NCBI GenBank assembly: GCA_046076045.1
Contig: JBJTRI010000017.1
Span: forward strand, 1-26,859
Length of the DNA: 26,859 nucleotides
Source of the DNA: JAIOPA01 sp046076045
GTDB taxonomy: Bacteria; Eisenbacteria; RBG-16-71-46
Direction of reading: 5' to 3'
Shown: piece after piece, positions 16,125-23,355 of the stretch
How positions within the stretch are numbered: the first letter of the stretch is position 1
How the letters are laid out: every line of letters begins with the position of its first letter
Translations under genes and position numbers: made by a program
The notes under the pieces: generated by a model
Database searches by the model: none
Told to the model about the DNA's origin: nothing
Seen by the model: only the letters and a program-made list of their open reading frames with translations

Positions 16125-16132
16125 GGCCGGTG
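16109..16132. terminator. Hairpin between convergent deoxynucleoside kinase and ileS genes
   Basis: Arms CACCGGCC (16109-16116) and GGCCGGTG (16125-16132) form an 8 bp stem whose loop contains the kinase stop codon. It could serve both convergent genes. There is no U tract on either side. Confidence 0.35.
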
Positions 16133-16145
16133 CCGGGGCGCGGGC

Positions 16146-18953
16146 TCAGGCGCGCGCCGCCAGCACGCCGACGCAGCGCGTGCACAGGGCCGGGTGCGCG
16201 GGGTCGCCGCCCACGTCGGCGCGGTACATCCAGCACCGCTCGCACTTCGCGCGCTCGCTGCGGCGGACCTCGACCGTCGGTTCGGCGCCGTCGGGTGCGG
16301 TCTCGAGCGTGACCGCGGCCACGATGAGCAGGGCCCCGAGCTCGTCGCCGTAGGCCGCCAGTCGCTCGGTCCACGCCCTTGGCGCACGCAGCGTGACCTC
16401 GGTCTCGGCGGTCGTCGCCACCGTGCGGGCCGCGCGCAGCGGCTCGATGGCGGCGTTCACCGTGTCGCGCACCTCCCGCAGGAACGTCCACTCGTCGCTC
16501 GTCCGCCCGGCCTCGTCGCGCTTCGGCCACTCGGCGTGGTGCACGCTCGCGCACTCGGCGGTGAGCCCGGGGTGCGTGCCCCACGCCTCGTCGGCCGTGA
16601 ACACGAGCGCGGGCGAGACCGCGAGGGTGAGGTCGTGGAGCGCCTGCCACAGCACGGTCTGCGCCGAACGCCGCAGCGGGTCGCCGGGCGCGAGTGCGTA
16701 CAGGCGGTCCTTGGCGAGGTCGAGGTAGACGGCGGACAGGTCCACCGTGCACAGGTCGAGGATCTGGTCGAGCGCGCGGTGGAACTGCAGCGCCGCCCAC
16801 TCGCCGCGGATGCGCGCGATGCGGTGGGTGAGGTGGTCGGCGAAGGCGCGGTCCACGCGCGTGAGCCGCTCGTACGGCAGCGCGTCGGCGGGGGCGAAGT
16901 CGGACAGGTTGCCGAGCAGGAAGCGCAGCGTGTTGCGGACCTTGCGGTACGCGTCGGCCACGCGCTGCAGGATCTCGTCGCCCACGCGCACGTCGCCGCG
17001 CCAGTCGGTCGCGAGCGCCCACCACCGCACCACGTCGGCACCGTGCTTCTCGATGAGCTTGAGCGGATTGACCACGTTGCCCTTGGACTTGTGCATCGCG
17101 TGGCCCTGGCCGTCGAGCACCCAGCCGTGGGTCGCCACGCGCGTGTACGGCGCGACGCGCTCCACGCCCACGCCCACCATGAGCGACGAGTTGAACCAGC
17201 CGCGGTGCTGGTCCGGGCCCTCGAAGAACAGTACCTCGGCGCGACCCTCGCGCGCGGCGTCCCACGCCGCGCGCAGCTCGGGGTGCGAGACCTGGATCGC
17301 GCGGTGCGTGCTGCCCGAGTCGAACCACACGTCGAGCACGTCCTCCTCCTTGCGGAAGGGGCCGTGCGAGCCGCACGAGGGACAGGCGTGACCGGCGGGA
17401 AGGAAGTCCTCGACCGGGCGCTCGTACCACGCGTCGGAGTCGTGCTCGCGCACGATCGCCGCGGCCTGCCGCATGACGCGCGCGTCGAGCGAGGGCACAC
17501 CGCACTTCTCGCAGTACAGGGCCGGGATGCCCACGCCCCAGCTGCGCTGGCGCGACAGGCACCAGTCGGGACGGCTGCGCACCGCCTCGCGGATGCGGTT
17601 GCGCGAGCTCTCGGGGTCCCACGCCACCGCACGCTCGACCTGCTCCACGCAGCGCTCGCGATGGCCATCGTGGTCCACGATCATGAACCACTGGTCGGTG
17701 GCGCGGAAGATGACCGGCTTACGGCAGCGCCAGCAGTGCGGGTAGCTGTGGGTGAAGCTCGTGGCGTGCAACAGCACGCCCTGCTCGCCGAGCCAGCGGA
17801 TGATGTCGTCGTTGACGTCGAGCACGCTGCGGCCCGCGAAGTGCGGCACCTCGGGCGTGAACCGCCCGCCCTCGTCCACCGGGCAGACCAGCCCGAGGCC
17901 CGCGCGCGCGCCGACCTGGAAGTCCTCGGTGCCGTGGCCCGGTGCGGTGTGCACGATGCCGGTGCCGTCCTCCATGCTCACGAACGGCGTGCCGTCCACG
18001 GCCCGCGAGTCGTTGCCGAAGGGACCCGCGAAGATCGCACCCACGAGGTCGGCGCCGCGCACGGTGCCGAGCCGCTCGAGCGCGGCCCCGAGGCGCTCGC
18101 CGATCGCCGTCAGCCGCGCCTCGGCCACGACCACGGTGTGGCCGTCGCCGGTGCGCGCGACCGCGTAGTCGGCGGTCGGGTCCACCATGAGCCCGAGGTT
18201 GGCGGGCAGCGTCCACGGCGTGGTGGTCCACGCCACCGCGCTCACGCCCGGCCACGCCGCGAGCGCGCCCGCGGGGCCGTCGTGGCGCAGCGGGAAGCGC
18301 ACGAGGATGCTGGGCGAGGGCGAGTCGGCGTACTCGATCTCGGCCATCGCGAGCGCGGTGCGGTCGGTCGGGCACCAGTGGATGGCGCGCTTGCCGCGCT
18401 GGATGAAGCCGCGCTCGTGCAGCGCGCACAGCGTCTCGAGGATCTCGGCCTCGAACTCGGGGGCCATGGTGCGGTAGGGACGGAACCAGTCGCCCCAGCC
18501 GCCGAGCCGGATGAACTGCGCGCGCTGCGTGTCGATCCACCGCGTCGCGTAGCTGCGGCACGCCTTGCGCAGTTCGAGCCGCGTCGGCTTGTGCTTGCGC
18601 TCCGCGAACTCGCGGCCGACCTGCATCTCGATCGGCATGCCGTGGTTGTCCCATCCCGGCACGTACGGGGCGTCGAAGCCCTGCAGCGAGGCCTGCCGCA
18701 CCGCGGCGTCCTTCCAGATCTTGTTGGCGGCGGTGCCCATGTGGATGTCGCCGTTCGAGTACGGCGGGCCGTCGTGCAGTAGCCACAACGGTCGCCCGCG
18801 CCGTGCCGCGCGCAGCGCCTCGTAGGCCCCGGCGGCGGTCCACGCCTCGAGCCGCCCCGGCTCGCGCGTCGCGAGATCCGCCTTCATGGGGAAGGGGGTC
18901 TCGGGCATGTTCATGGTGTCCTTGTAGCCGGGCTTGCGGGGCTGGTCCGACAT
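16146..18953 (-). CDS. ileS: Isoleucyl-tRNA synthetase
   Basis: Charges tRNA-Ile with isoleucine and edits valine, in the cytoplasm. The product has 935 residues, the bacterial norm. Visible motifs in order: the nucleotide-binding HIGH region as SNGDIHMGTAANK, GWDNHGMPIE, the CP1 editing domain with WTTTPWTLPAN and the GTGIVHTAPGHGTEDF block (editing Asp present), DVWFDSGS, the KMSKS counterpart as MHKSKGN, and the C-terminal zinc finger CERC...CTRC. The last residue of HIGH is Thr rather than His, and the first Lys and Ser of KMSKS are replaced. The ATG at 18953 was chosen because GGAGGAG lies 4 nt upstream; the longer open frame upstream (to 19211) covers the riboswitch and is not coding. 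Expression is probably controlled by the T-box in the leader. Confidence 0.96.
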   Translation of the reverse strand: MSDQPRKPGYKDTMNMPETPFPMKADLATREPGRLEAWTAAGAYEALRAARRGRPLWLLHDGPPYSNGDIHMGTAANKIWKDAAVRQASLQGFDAPYVPGWDNHGMPIEMQVGREFAERKHKPTRLELRKACRSYATRWIDTQRAQFIRLGGWGDWFRPYRTMAPEFEAEILETLCALHERGFIQRGKRAIHWCPTDRTALAMAEIEYADSPSPSILVRFPLRHDGPAGALAAWPGVSAVAWTTTPWTLPANLGLMVDPTADYAVARTGDGHTVVVAEARLTAIGERLGAALERLGTVRGADLVGAIFAGPFGNDSRAVDGTPFVSMEDGTGIVHTAPGHGTEDFQVGARAGLGLVCPVDEGGRFTPEVPHFAGRSVLDVNDDIIRWLGEQGVLLHATSFTHSYPHCWRCRKPVIFRATDQWFMIVDHDGHRERCVEQVERAVAWDPESSRNRIREAVRSRPDWCLSRQRSWGVGIPALYCEKCGVPSLDARVMRQAAAIVREHDSDAWYERPVEDFLPAGHACPSCGSHGPFRKEEDVLDVWFDSGSTHRAIQVSHPELRAAWDAAREGRAEVLFFEGPDQHRGWFNSSLMVGVGVERVAPYTRVATHGWVLDGQGHAMHKSKGNVVNPLKLIEKHGADVVRWWALATDWRGDVRVGDEILQRVADAYRKVRNTLRFLLGNLSDFAPADALPYERLTRVDRAFADHLTHRIARIRGEWAALQFHRALDQILDLCTVDLSAVYLDLAKDRLYALAPGDPLRRSAQTVLWQALHDLTLAVSPALVFTADEAWGTHPGLTAECASVHHAEWPKRDEAGRTSDEWTFLREVRDTVNAAIEPLRAARTVATTAETEVTLRAPRAWTERLAAYGDELGALLIVAAVTLETAPDGAEPTVEVRRSERAKCERCWMYRADVGGDPAHPALCTRCVGVLAARA

Positions 18954-18980
18954 GGGCTCCTCCGGGACTGCGAACGGGAA

Positions 18981-19025
18981 CGCCCCGGCGGGACCCGCGC
19001 GTGCGCGTGGGGTCCCGCCGGGGCG
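18981..19025 (-). terminator. Regulated terminator hairpin of the ileS T-box
   Basis: A perfect 16-bp stem is formed by 19025-19010 and 18996-18981 (minus-strand order) with a 13-nt loop, followed by TTCCCGTT, a weak U tract. It is mutually exclusive with the T-box antiterminator because both use 19025-19018. It lies 27 nt before the ileS start codon. Confidence 0.75.
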
Positions 19026-19262
19026 ATGGGGCGTCGCGTTCCCACCCGGCTTCGCGCCCACCTCGCGGTGCGCGCCTCGTGGAGCACGGGGCTCCGGCCC
19101 TCGCTTCGTGTCGTGGCGGGCCGCCACGCGGGGTCTCGCACGGCGCAGGGCGCCGACTCTTCCCGGGCTCGGGGGGTGATGTTCGCGTCGCGTGGGGTCC
19201 GCCGGGCTCACACCGTCCCCGGCTCGCTCGTGGTCCTGCGCGGGCTACTGTCCCCGTCACAG
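18981..19262 (-). promoter_or_regulatory. T-box riboswitch of ileS (specifier ATC, isoleucine)
   Basis: This leader fills most of the 355-bp gap between ileS and the M23 gene. On the minus strand it shows, in order: the Stem I base with AGTAG (19249-19245); the distal Stem I signature AGCGAGCC...GGTGTGAGCCCGG (19228-19202); and the specifier loop GAACATCA with codon ATC at 19180-19178. The 14-nt T-box sequence CGGGTGGGAACGCG (19048-19035) matches 12 of the 13 specified bases or close to it (two differences from AGGGTGGNACCGCG). The antiterminator folds well: CCGGG (19049-19045) pairs with CCCGG (19022-19018) and GCG (19037-19035) with CGC (19025-19023), around the 7-nt bulge TGGGAAC. The competing terminator uses the same CCCGG strand. 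Uncharged tRNA-Ile should stabilise the antiterminator and switch ileS on. Confidence 0.88.
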
Positions 19263-19282
19263 CCGACTGCGGATGCGGCGGG

Positions 19283-19312
19283 ACTCTGCCACCCGTGCGC
19301 CGGGACGGTCAA
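19283..19312 (-). promoter_or_regulatory. Promoter TTGACC-N18-CAGAGT for T-box/ileS
   Basis: On the minus strand TTGACC (19312-19307) and CAGAGT (19288-19283) are 18 bp apart. The predicted start near 19276 places Stem I of the T-box immediately downstream, which supports both calls. The -35 contains the TGA stop of the M23 peptidase gene. Confidence 0.55.
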
Positions 19313-20433
19313 GGACGCGGGGTCACGCTGCCCTTCGTGCGCGCGCGTCGATTGCCGCGGCCGGACTTGCCCTTCGCGGGACGGGCCTCGGGTTCGTCGC
19401 GTTGACCGAGTTCCGCGAGCAGCAGCAGCGCCTCGAGGACGGTCGGGCGGCCGTCGCGGTCCTCGAGCGTGGAGCGCTCGGCGAACGGGGTGGCGGTGCC
19501 GAACGCCTCGTCGAGCCGCTCGCGGTGCCGGGCGCGCTCGAGCGGTGCGGGGCCGACGCGCACGCCGAGTGCACGCAGCCGTCGCAGGTCGCGCTCGACG
19601 TCGTCCCACGAGGTCGGCCGGCCGGGACGGTGCTCCTCGTCCTGCTCGGGCAGCACCCCGACCCCGATGAGCGAGTCGCGCAGGGCCCCGGCCTCGAGCG
19701 CGGGGTCGAGCACGGGGCCGCGGGCCGCGGCGGCGAGCATGCGCCACCACACCTCGCGCGTGAGCCGGTCGTCGGCCCGCACCCCGGGCGACACGAGGGC
19801 CGCGCACTCGCCCCACTCGAGGTACGACTCGGCACCGGTCGAGTCGGCACGGTGCGCGGGCAGGCGCTCGTCCACCCACGCCAGCGGGTCCTCGATGCGC
19901 GCGTGCTCCCAGCGCTCCGCAGGGTCGCGCGCCAGACGGACCTCGAAGTGAAGGTGCGGCGTGCTCGCGCGCCCGGTCGCACCCACGCGCGCGATCGCGT
20001 GCCCGGCGGTCACGCCCTCGCCCTCGCGCACGCGCACCGAGCCGCGCAGCAGGTGCGAGTACACCGAGTACACGAGCACGCCCTCGGGCAGCCGATGTGC
20101 GATCACCACGTGCGTGCCGTAGCCGCCATGGTGTCCGCGGTCCGCGGTCTTGACCACGAGTCCGGCCGCCGCCGCGCGCACGACGCCGCCGCTGCGCCCG
20201 TTGCCGAGGTCGGCGCCCTGGTGCGAGGCGCGGCGGCCGTCCCACTCCACGCTGCGCAGCAGGAAGTACGGACCGGGCTCGCTCGGGCGCTGGTCGCTCA
20301 CCGCGTACGGGTCGCCCACCGGCAGGCGCCACGCTCCGCACGGCGGCCAGCGCTCGGCGGTGCCGGCGTCGAGCGTGAGCACGCCCGCGAGCGCGAGCGG
20401 CAGCGGGAGCGCCAGCCACGAGAGCACGGGCAT
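19309..20433 (-). CDS. M23 (LytM-type) zinc metallopeptidase, probable cell-wall or exported endopeptidase
   Basis: 374 residues. A hydrophobic N-terminus (about residues 3-20) looks like a signal peptide or anchor. The M23 domain follows, with zinc ligands His71 and Asp75 in SHQGAD, YSHL (H127), and HLHFE with His160 and His162. These residues match active LytM/lysostaphin-fold enzymes that cut peptidoglycan cross-links or Gly-rich peptides. After the domain come about 180 residues of unrecognised sequence with a basic tail (RPAKGKSGRGNRRARTKG). The ATG at 20433 starts 5 bp after the stop of the M6 protease gene on the same strand, so the two are cotranscribed and probably coupled. Upstream in-frame codons run back through the M6 gene in another frame and are not coding. 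A role in envelope remodelling is inferred; the substrate is unknown. Confidence 0.87.
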   Translation of the reverse strand: MPVLSWLALPLPLALAGVLTLDAGTAERWPPCGAWRLPVGDPYAVSDQRPSEPGPYFLLRSVEWDGRRASHQGADLGNGRSGGVVRAAAAGLVVKTADRGHHGGYGTHVVIAHRLPEGVLVYSVYSHLLRGSVRVREGEGVTAGHAIARVGATGRASTPHLHFEVRLARDPAERWEHARIEDPLAWVDERLPAHRADSTGAESYLEWGECAALVSPGVRADDRLTREVWWRMLAAAARGPVLDPALEAGALRDSLIGVGVLPEQDEEHRPGRPTSWDDVERDLRRLRALGVRVGPAPLERARHRERLDEAFGTATPFAERSTLEDRDGRPTVLEALLLLAELGQRDEPEARPAKGKSGRGNRRARTKGSVTPRP

Positions 20434-20438
20434 CGCGC

Positions 20439-23225
20439 TCAGCGCACCACCACCACGCGGGCGTCGCGCACCGCGCCCGAGGTCCGCACGAAGTACAGCC
20501 CCGGCGCGAGGGCGCGCGTCACCGCACCCTCGAAGCGCGCCTGCCCGACGGCGTGCGCGCGCGTGTGCGCCACGCGGCGGCCGGTCACGTCCACGAGTTC
20601 CACGACGTCCCCGACCCCGAGCCCGGGCGCGGACCATGCGAGCGCGGCACCCGCACGCAACGGGTTGGGGCCGAGCGTCCCGGTGGGGACGAGCCGCGGC
20701 GCGGTCCCGACCGCGGTGACGGCGGCGCCGTCGAGTCGGCGGTCGCGCTGACGCAGCCGCACGCGCGGACCGTCGAACGCGTTCCACAGCACGCTCAGGT
20801 TCCCCCACGAGGTCGCGAGCAGGTCGATCTGTCCGGCGCCTGCGGCGGGGTCGTCGCTCACCTCGGTGGCGCGATGGTCCCAGCCCAGGTCCGGGCGCCA
20901 GCGCTTGTAGCGCACCTGCGAGTAGCCGTCCACGAGGCGCTCGTAGGCCACGTGCAGTCCGCCCGCGGGGTCGAGCACGAGGCGAGGGTTCTGCAGCCCG
21001 GTGCCGATCGCGTCGATCGTGGTGTCGCGCTGGCTCGGTCGGCCGCTGGGCTGCCGACGCTGGTAGTGGATCTCGCCGCCGTTGCCCGCGCTCGACTGCC
21101 AGACCGAGTGCAGCACACCCGCGGTGTCCACCGCGATGCTCACGCTCGGTTGCGCGTCGAGGGTCACGGGTGTGAGGCGGAATCGGGCCGAGAGCCCGCT
21201 GTCGGGGTGGAAGCGGCAGGCCCACAGCGCGTGCGTCCCGGTGCCGAGGTCGGGCCACGCCACGTAGGCGCGACCGTTGCCCGCGGCGGTCACCGCGGGT
21301 GCGGTCGGCAGGTCGTTGGCGCCCGTGAGCGTGGCGGCGGACCCGAACGGACTGGTGTAGAGGAACGACAGGAAGCGCAGCCGCGTGCGCACGCCGGCCG
21401 CCTCGAGCCAAGACAGGAACACGCGTCCACGCGCATCGGTGGCGATCGCGGGCGTGAGGCAGCCCTCGGCGTTCGCACTCACCGTGTGCACGCTGCCCCA
21501 GCGCCCGCGCACGCGCGCGCGGTAGCGCACCTGCCCCGGGCCGTCCGTCTCGCCGATCCACGCCACCGCGAGGTCGTCGCCCCCGAGCCAGGCGAGCGTC
21601 GGCTCGCGCACCGAGCCGCCGTCCAGATCCACGCGCTGCGGCGCCGACCACGCACCCTGCCACGGTCGCTCGCGCAGCAGGATGGCCGAGCCCGCGCCGT
21701 CGGACTCGCACGAGACGCGCCACGCGTGTCCGGCCGGGGCCACGACCGCGCGCGTCGCGGGGCTCGCGACCGCGAGCACGTCGTCGCCCGGGGTGAGCGC
21801 GGGGGCGTCCCAGCCCGGCGCGCGCACGCGCACGCGCACCACCGCGTCCGTGCCGACGCGTGCCATGTCGGAGAGCGCGAGGTTGGTGGGCGCACCCGAG
21901 AGGCTGCGCGTGTTCGGGCGGGTGTGGTCGTCGATCCGCACGCGCTGGGACTGGCCCGGGAACGGGTCGTTCGCGTCGCCGCGGTTGAGCCCGGCCGCGA
22001 GGTCGAAGTCGCCATCGGCCTCGATGAGCCGCAGGCCCGGCGTGGGGCCCGAGTTCACGTTGTTCGAGCCGATGCGCGATCCGATGATCGCCTCGTCCAC
22101 CTGCTGCACGATGAGGCCCTCGCCGGGGAGTCGCCGGTCGAAGCGCGTCCCGCGCACCCGGTTCTCGAGCAGCAGGTGCTCGGTGCCGTCCTCGCCCTGG
22201 AACGCCACCTCCACGACCGGCCCGCCCTCGGCCACGGGGGCGAGCACGATCGTGGTGTCCTGCGTCGGGCGCAGGCGCTCGGCCCACCCGAGCCACAGCA
22301 GCGGCCACGCTCCGAGGTGCGCGGGCGACTCGGGCGACAGGCCATCGCCGCCGTACGTGCCCGTGGACATGAGCGACCAGTTGCCGGGGCCGAGGTTGGT
22401 GCTGCCCCCGAGCGTCGCGGTGTCGTAGAGGTCGGGGAGGCCGAGCAGGTGGCCGAACTCGTGGCAGTACACGCCGATCTCGGACAATTGCCCCGGTCGG
22501 AACCCGGACAACTCGGGCAGGATGGTGAAGCGGTCGGCCCGCATGCGCAGCGTGGTGGAGCCGGCCACGCGGTCGTCGCACTCGAAGGCGGTGGCGTTGT
22601 TCCAGCCCGAGGAGGCGCGCGAGGTGATGGACCACAGGTCGCGACGGCGGCCGGTGGTCTCGCCGCCGGGGCCGGCGTGCACGAGCCACACCATGTCCAC
22701 GAACCCGTCGCGGTCCTGGTCGAACCGCGTGAAGTCCACGCTCGGGTCGGCGGCCGCGAGCGCATCGCGGAACAGGCCATAGGAGTTGTTGGGCGTGCCG
22801 ATCGCGTTCACGCCCCACGAGTCCCACGCGTAGTAGTTGCGTTCGCGCGGCAGCGTGACGGTAGCGACCACCTCGCCGCGTACCCGCAGGCGGCCGCGCG
22901 AGGCCCACGCGTAGTACTCGGCCATGGAGCCGCTCGGGACCACGCCGGTGGTGTCGAACAGGCGCTGGGTGAGCGCGACGGCCGGGTGCGCGAGCGCGCT
23001 GTCGGAGAACGCGACCCGGATGATCGGGATGTACCAGTCGCGCGGGGCGGCACTCACCGCCAGACCCTCGGCGCGCGGCTCGACCTCGAACAACCCGCGC
23101 TCGAACGCCTCGGCCAACTCGGGCGCGAGCGGGCCCGAGGCCGGAGGCGGGGCGGCCACGGCGAGGCACGCGACGAGCGCGAAGGCGGCGAGGCCGCCAA
23201 GGGGAGGGAGTGGGCGGAGGCGCAC
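20439..23225 (-). CDS. Secreted M6 (immune inhibitor A-like) metalloprotease with C-terminal sorting domain
   Basis: 928 residues. The N-terminal signal is hydrophobic to about residue 25. It contains LVAC, so either lipoprotein or ordinary signal peptidase processing is possible. The catalytic domain carries HEFGHLLGLPDLYD: zinc ligands His255 and His259 with Glu256, extended as in M6 peptidases (HExxHxxGxPDLYD). The surrounding GNWSLMSTG block supplies the Met-turn. The middle and C-terminal parts contain repeated strand motifs of beta-propeller character (for example VAWIGETDGPGQVRYRAR and HVAYERLVDGYSQVRYKRW). The last 90 residues are a FlgD/Por-type sorting domain (NPLRAGAALAWSAP ... DVTGRRVAHTRAH ... 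APGLYFVRTSG). The start is GTG at 23225; on the minus strand TAACCT ends 6 nt before it and no good Shine-Dalgarno is present. Likely an exported protease; the target is unknown. Confidence 0.9.
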   Translation of the reverse strand: MRLRPLPPLGGLAAFALVACLAVAAPPPASGPLAPELAEAFERGLFEVEPRAEGLAVSAAPRDWYIPIIRVAFSDSALAHPAVALTQRLFDTTGVVPSGSMAEYYAWASRGRLRVRGEVVATVTLPRERNYYAWDSWGVNAIGTPNNSYGLFRDALAAADPSVDFTRFDQDRDGFVDMVWLVHAGPGGETTGRRRDLWSITSRASSGWNNATAFECDDRVAGSTTLRMRADRFTILPELSGFRPGQLSEIGVYCHEFGHLLGLPDLYDTATLGGSTNLGPGNWSLMSTGTYGGDGLSPESPAHLGAWPLLWLGWAERLRPTQDTTIVLAPVAEGGPVVEVAFQGEDGTEHLLLENRVRGTRFDRRLPGEGLIVQQVDEAIIGSRIGSNNVNSGPTPGLRLIEADGDFDLAAGLNRGDANDPFPGQSQRVRIDDHTRPNTRSLSGAPTNLALSDMARVGTDAVVRVRVRAPGWDAPALTPGDDVLAVASPATRAVVAPAGHAWRVSCESDGAGSAILLRERPWQGAWSAPQRVDLDGGSVREPTLAWLGGDDLAVAWIGETDGPGQVRYRARVRGRWGSVHTVSANAEGCLTPAIATDARGRVFLSWLEAAGVRTRLRFLSFLYTSPFGSAATLTGANDLPTAPAVTAAGNGRAYVAWPDLGTGTHALWACRFHPDSGLSARFRLTPVTLDAQPSVSIAVDTAGVLHSVWQSSAGNGGEIHYQRRQPSGRPSQRDTTIDAIGTGLQNPRLVLDPAGGLHVAYERLVDGYSQVRYKRWRPDLGWDHRATEVSDDPAAGAGQIDLLATSWGNLSVLWNAFDGPRVRLRQRDRRLDGAAVTAVGTAPRLVPTGTLGPNPLRAGAALAWSAPGLGVGDVVELVDVTGRRVAHTRAHAVGQARFEGAVTRALAPGLYFVRTSGAVRDARVVVVR

Positions 23226-23231
23226 GGGGTC

Positions 23232-23237
23232 AGGTTA
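23232..23237 (-). promoter_or_regulatory. Putative -10 box TAACCT for a leaderless M6 protease mRNA
   Basis: TAACCT on the minus strand is followed by six bases and the GTG start of the M6 protease. The arrangement is the same as at the helicase start. The -35 region is not recognisable. Confidence 0.35.
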
Positions 23238-23281
23238 CCTCATCGGGGGGAGGGGATGCCGGACCCCTTCCGATGCCGGGA

Positions 23282-23313
23282 ACGGCCTGCGGTCGCAGGC
23301 GAACGCAGGCCGT
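23282..23313. repeat. Perfect 10-bp inverted repeat in the divergent M6/GWxTD intergenic region
   Basis: ACGGCCTGCG (23282-23291) and CGCAGGCCGT (23304-23313) are exact reverse complements separated by 12 bp. They sit between two divergent gene starts and about 23 bp upstream of the TAGCGT box. It could be an operator for both genes, or an RNA hairpin; only the repeat itself is seen. Confidence 0.5.
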
Positions 23314-23336
23314 GCCGTGCCCCGGTGGGCGTGTGG

Positions 23337-23342
23337 TAGCGT
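23337..23342 (+). promoter_or_regulatory. Putative -10 box TAGCGT for the GWxTD gene
   Basis: TAGCGT ends 13 nt before the ATG at 23356, so the mRNA would have a leader of only about 7 nt. No Shine-Dalgarno is visible. The -35 region (about 23313-23319) is weak. Confidence 0.4.
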
Positions 23343-23355
23343 GGCGCGCACGACC

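Noticed and set aside
16194..18782. An 862-codon open frame antisense to ileS
   Set aside because: Compositional shadow of ileS, which has all family motifs on the minus strand.
18954..19211. An N-terminal extension of IleS from the longer open frame
   Set aside because: The stretch is explained by T-box elements and the terminator. The ATG at 18953 has a strong GGAGGAG site and gives a normal-length protein.
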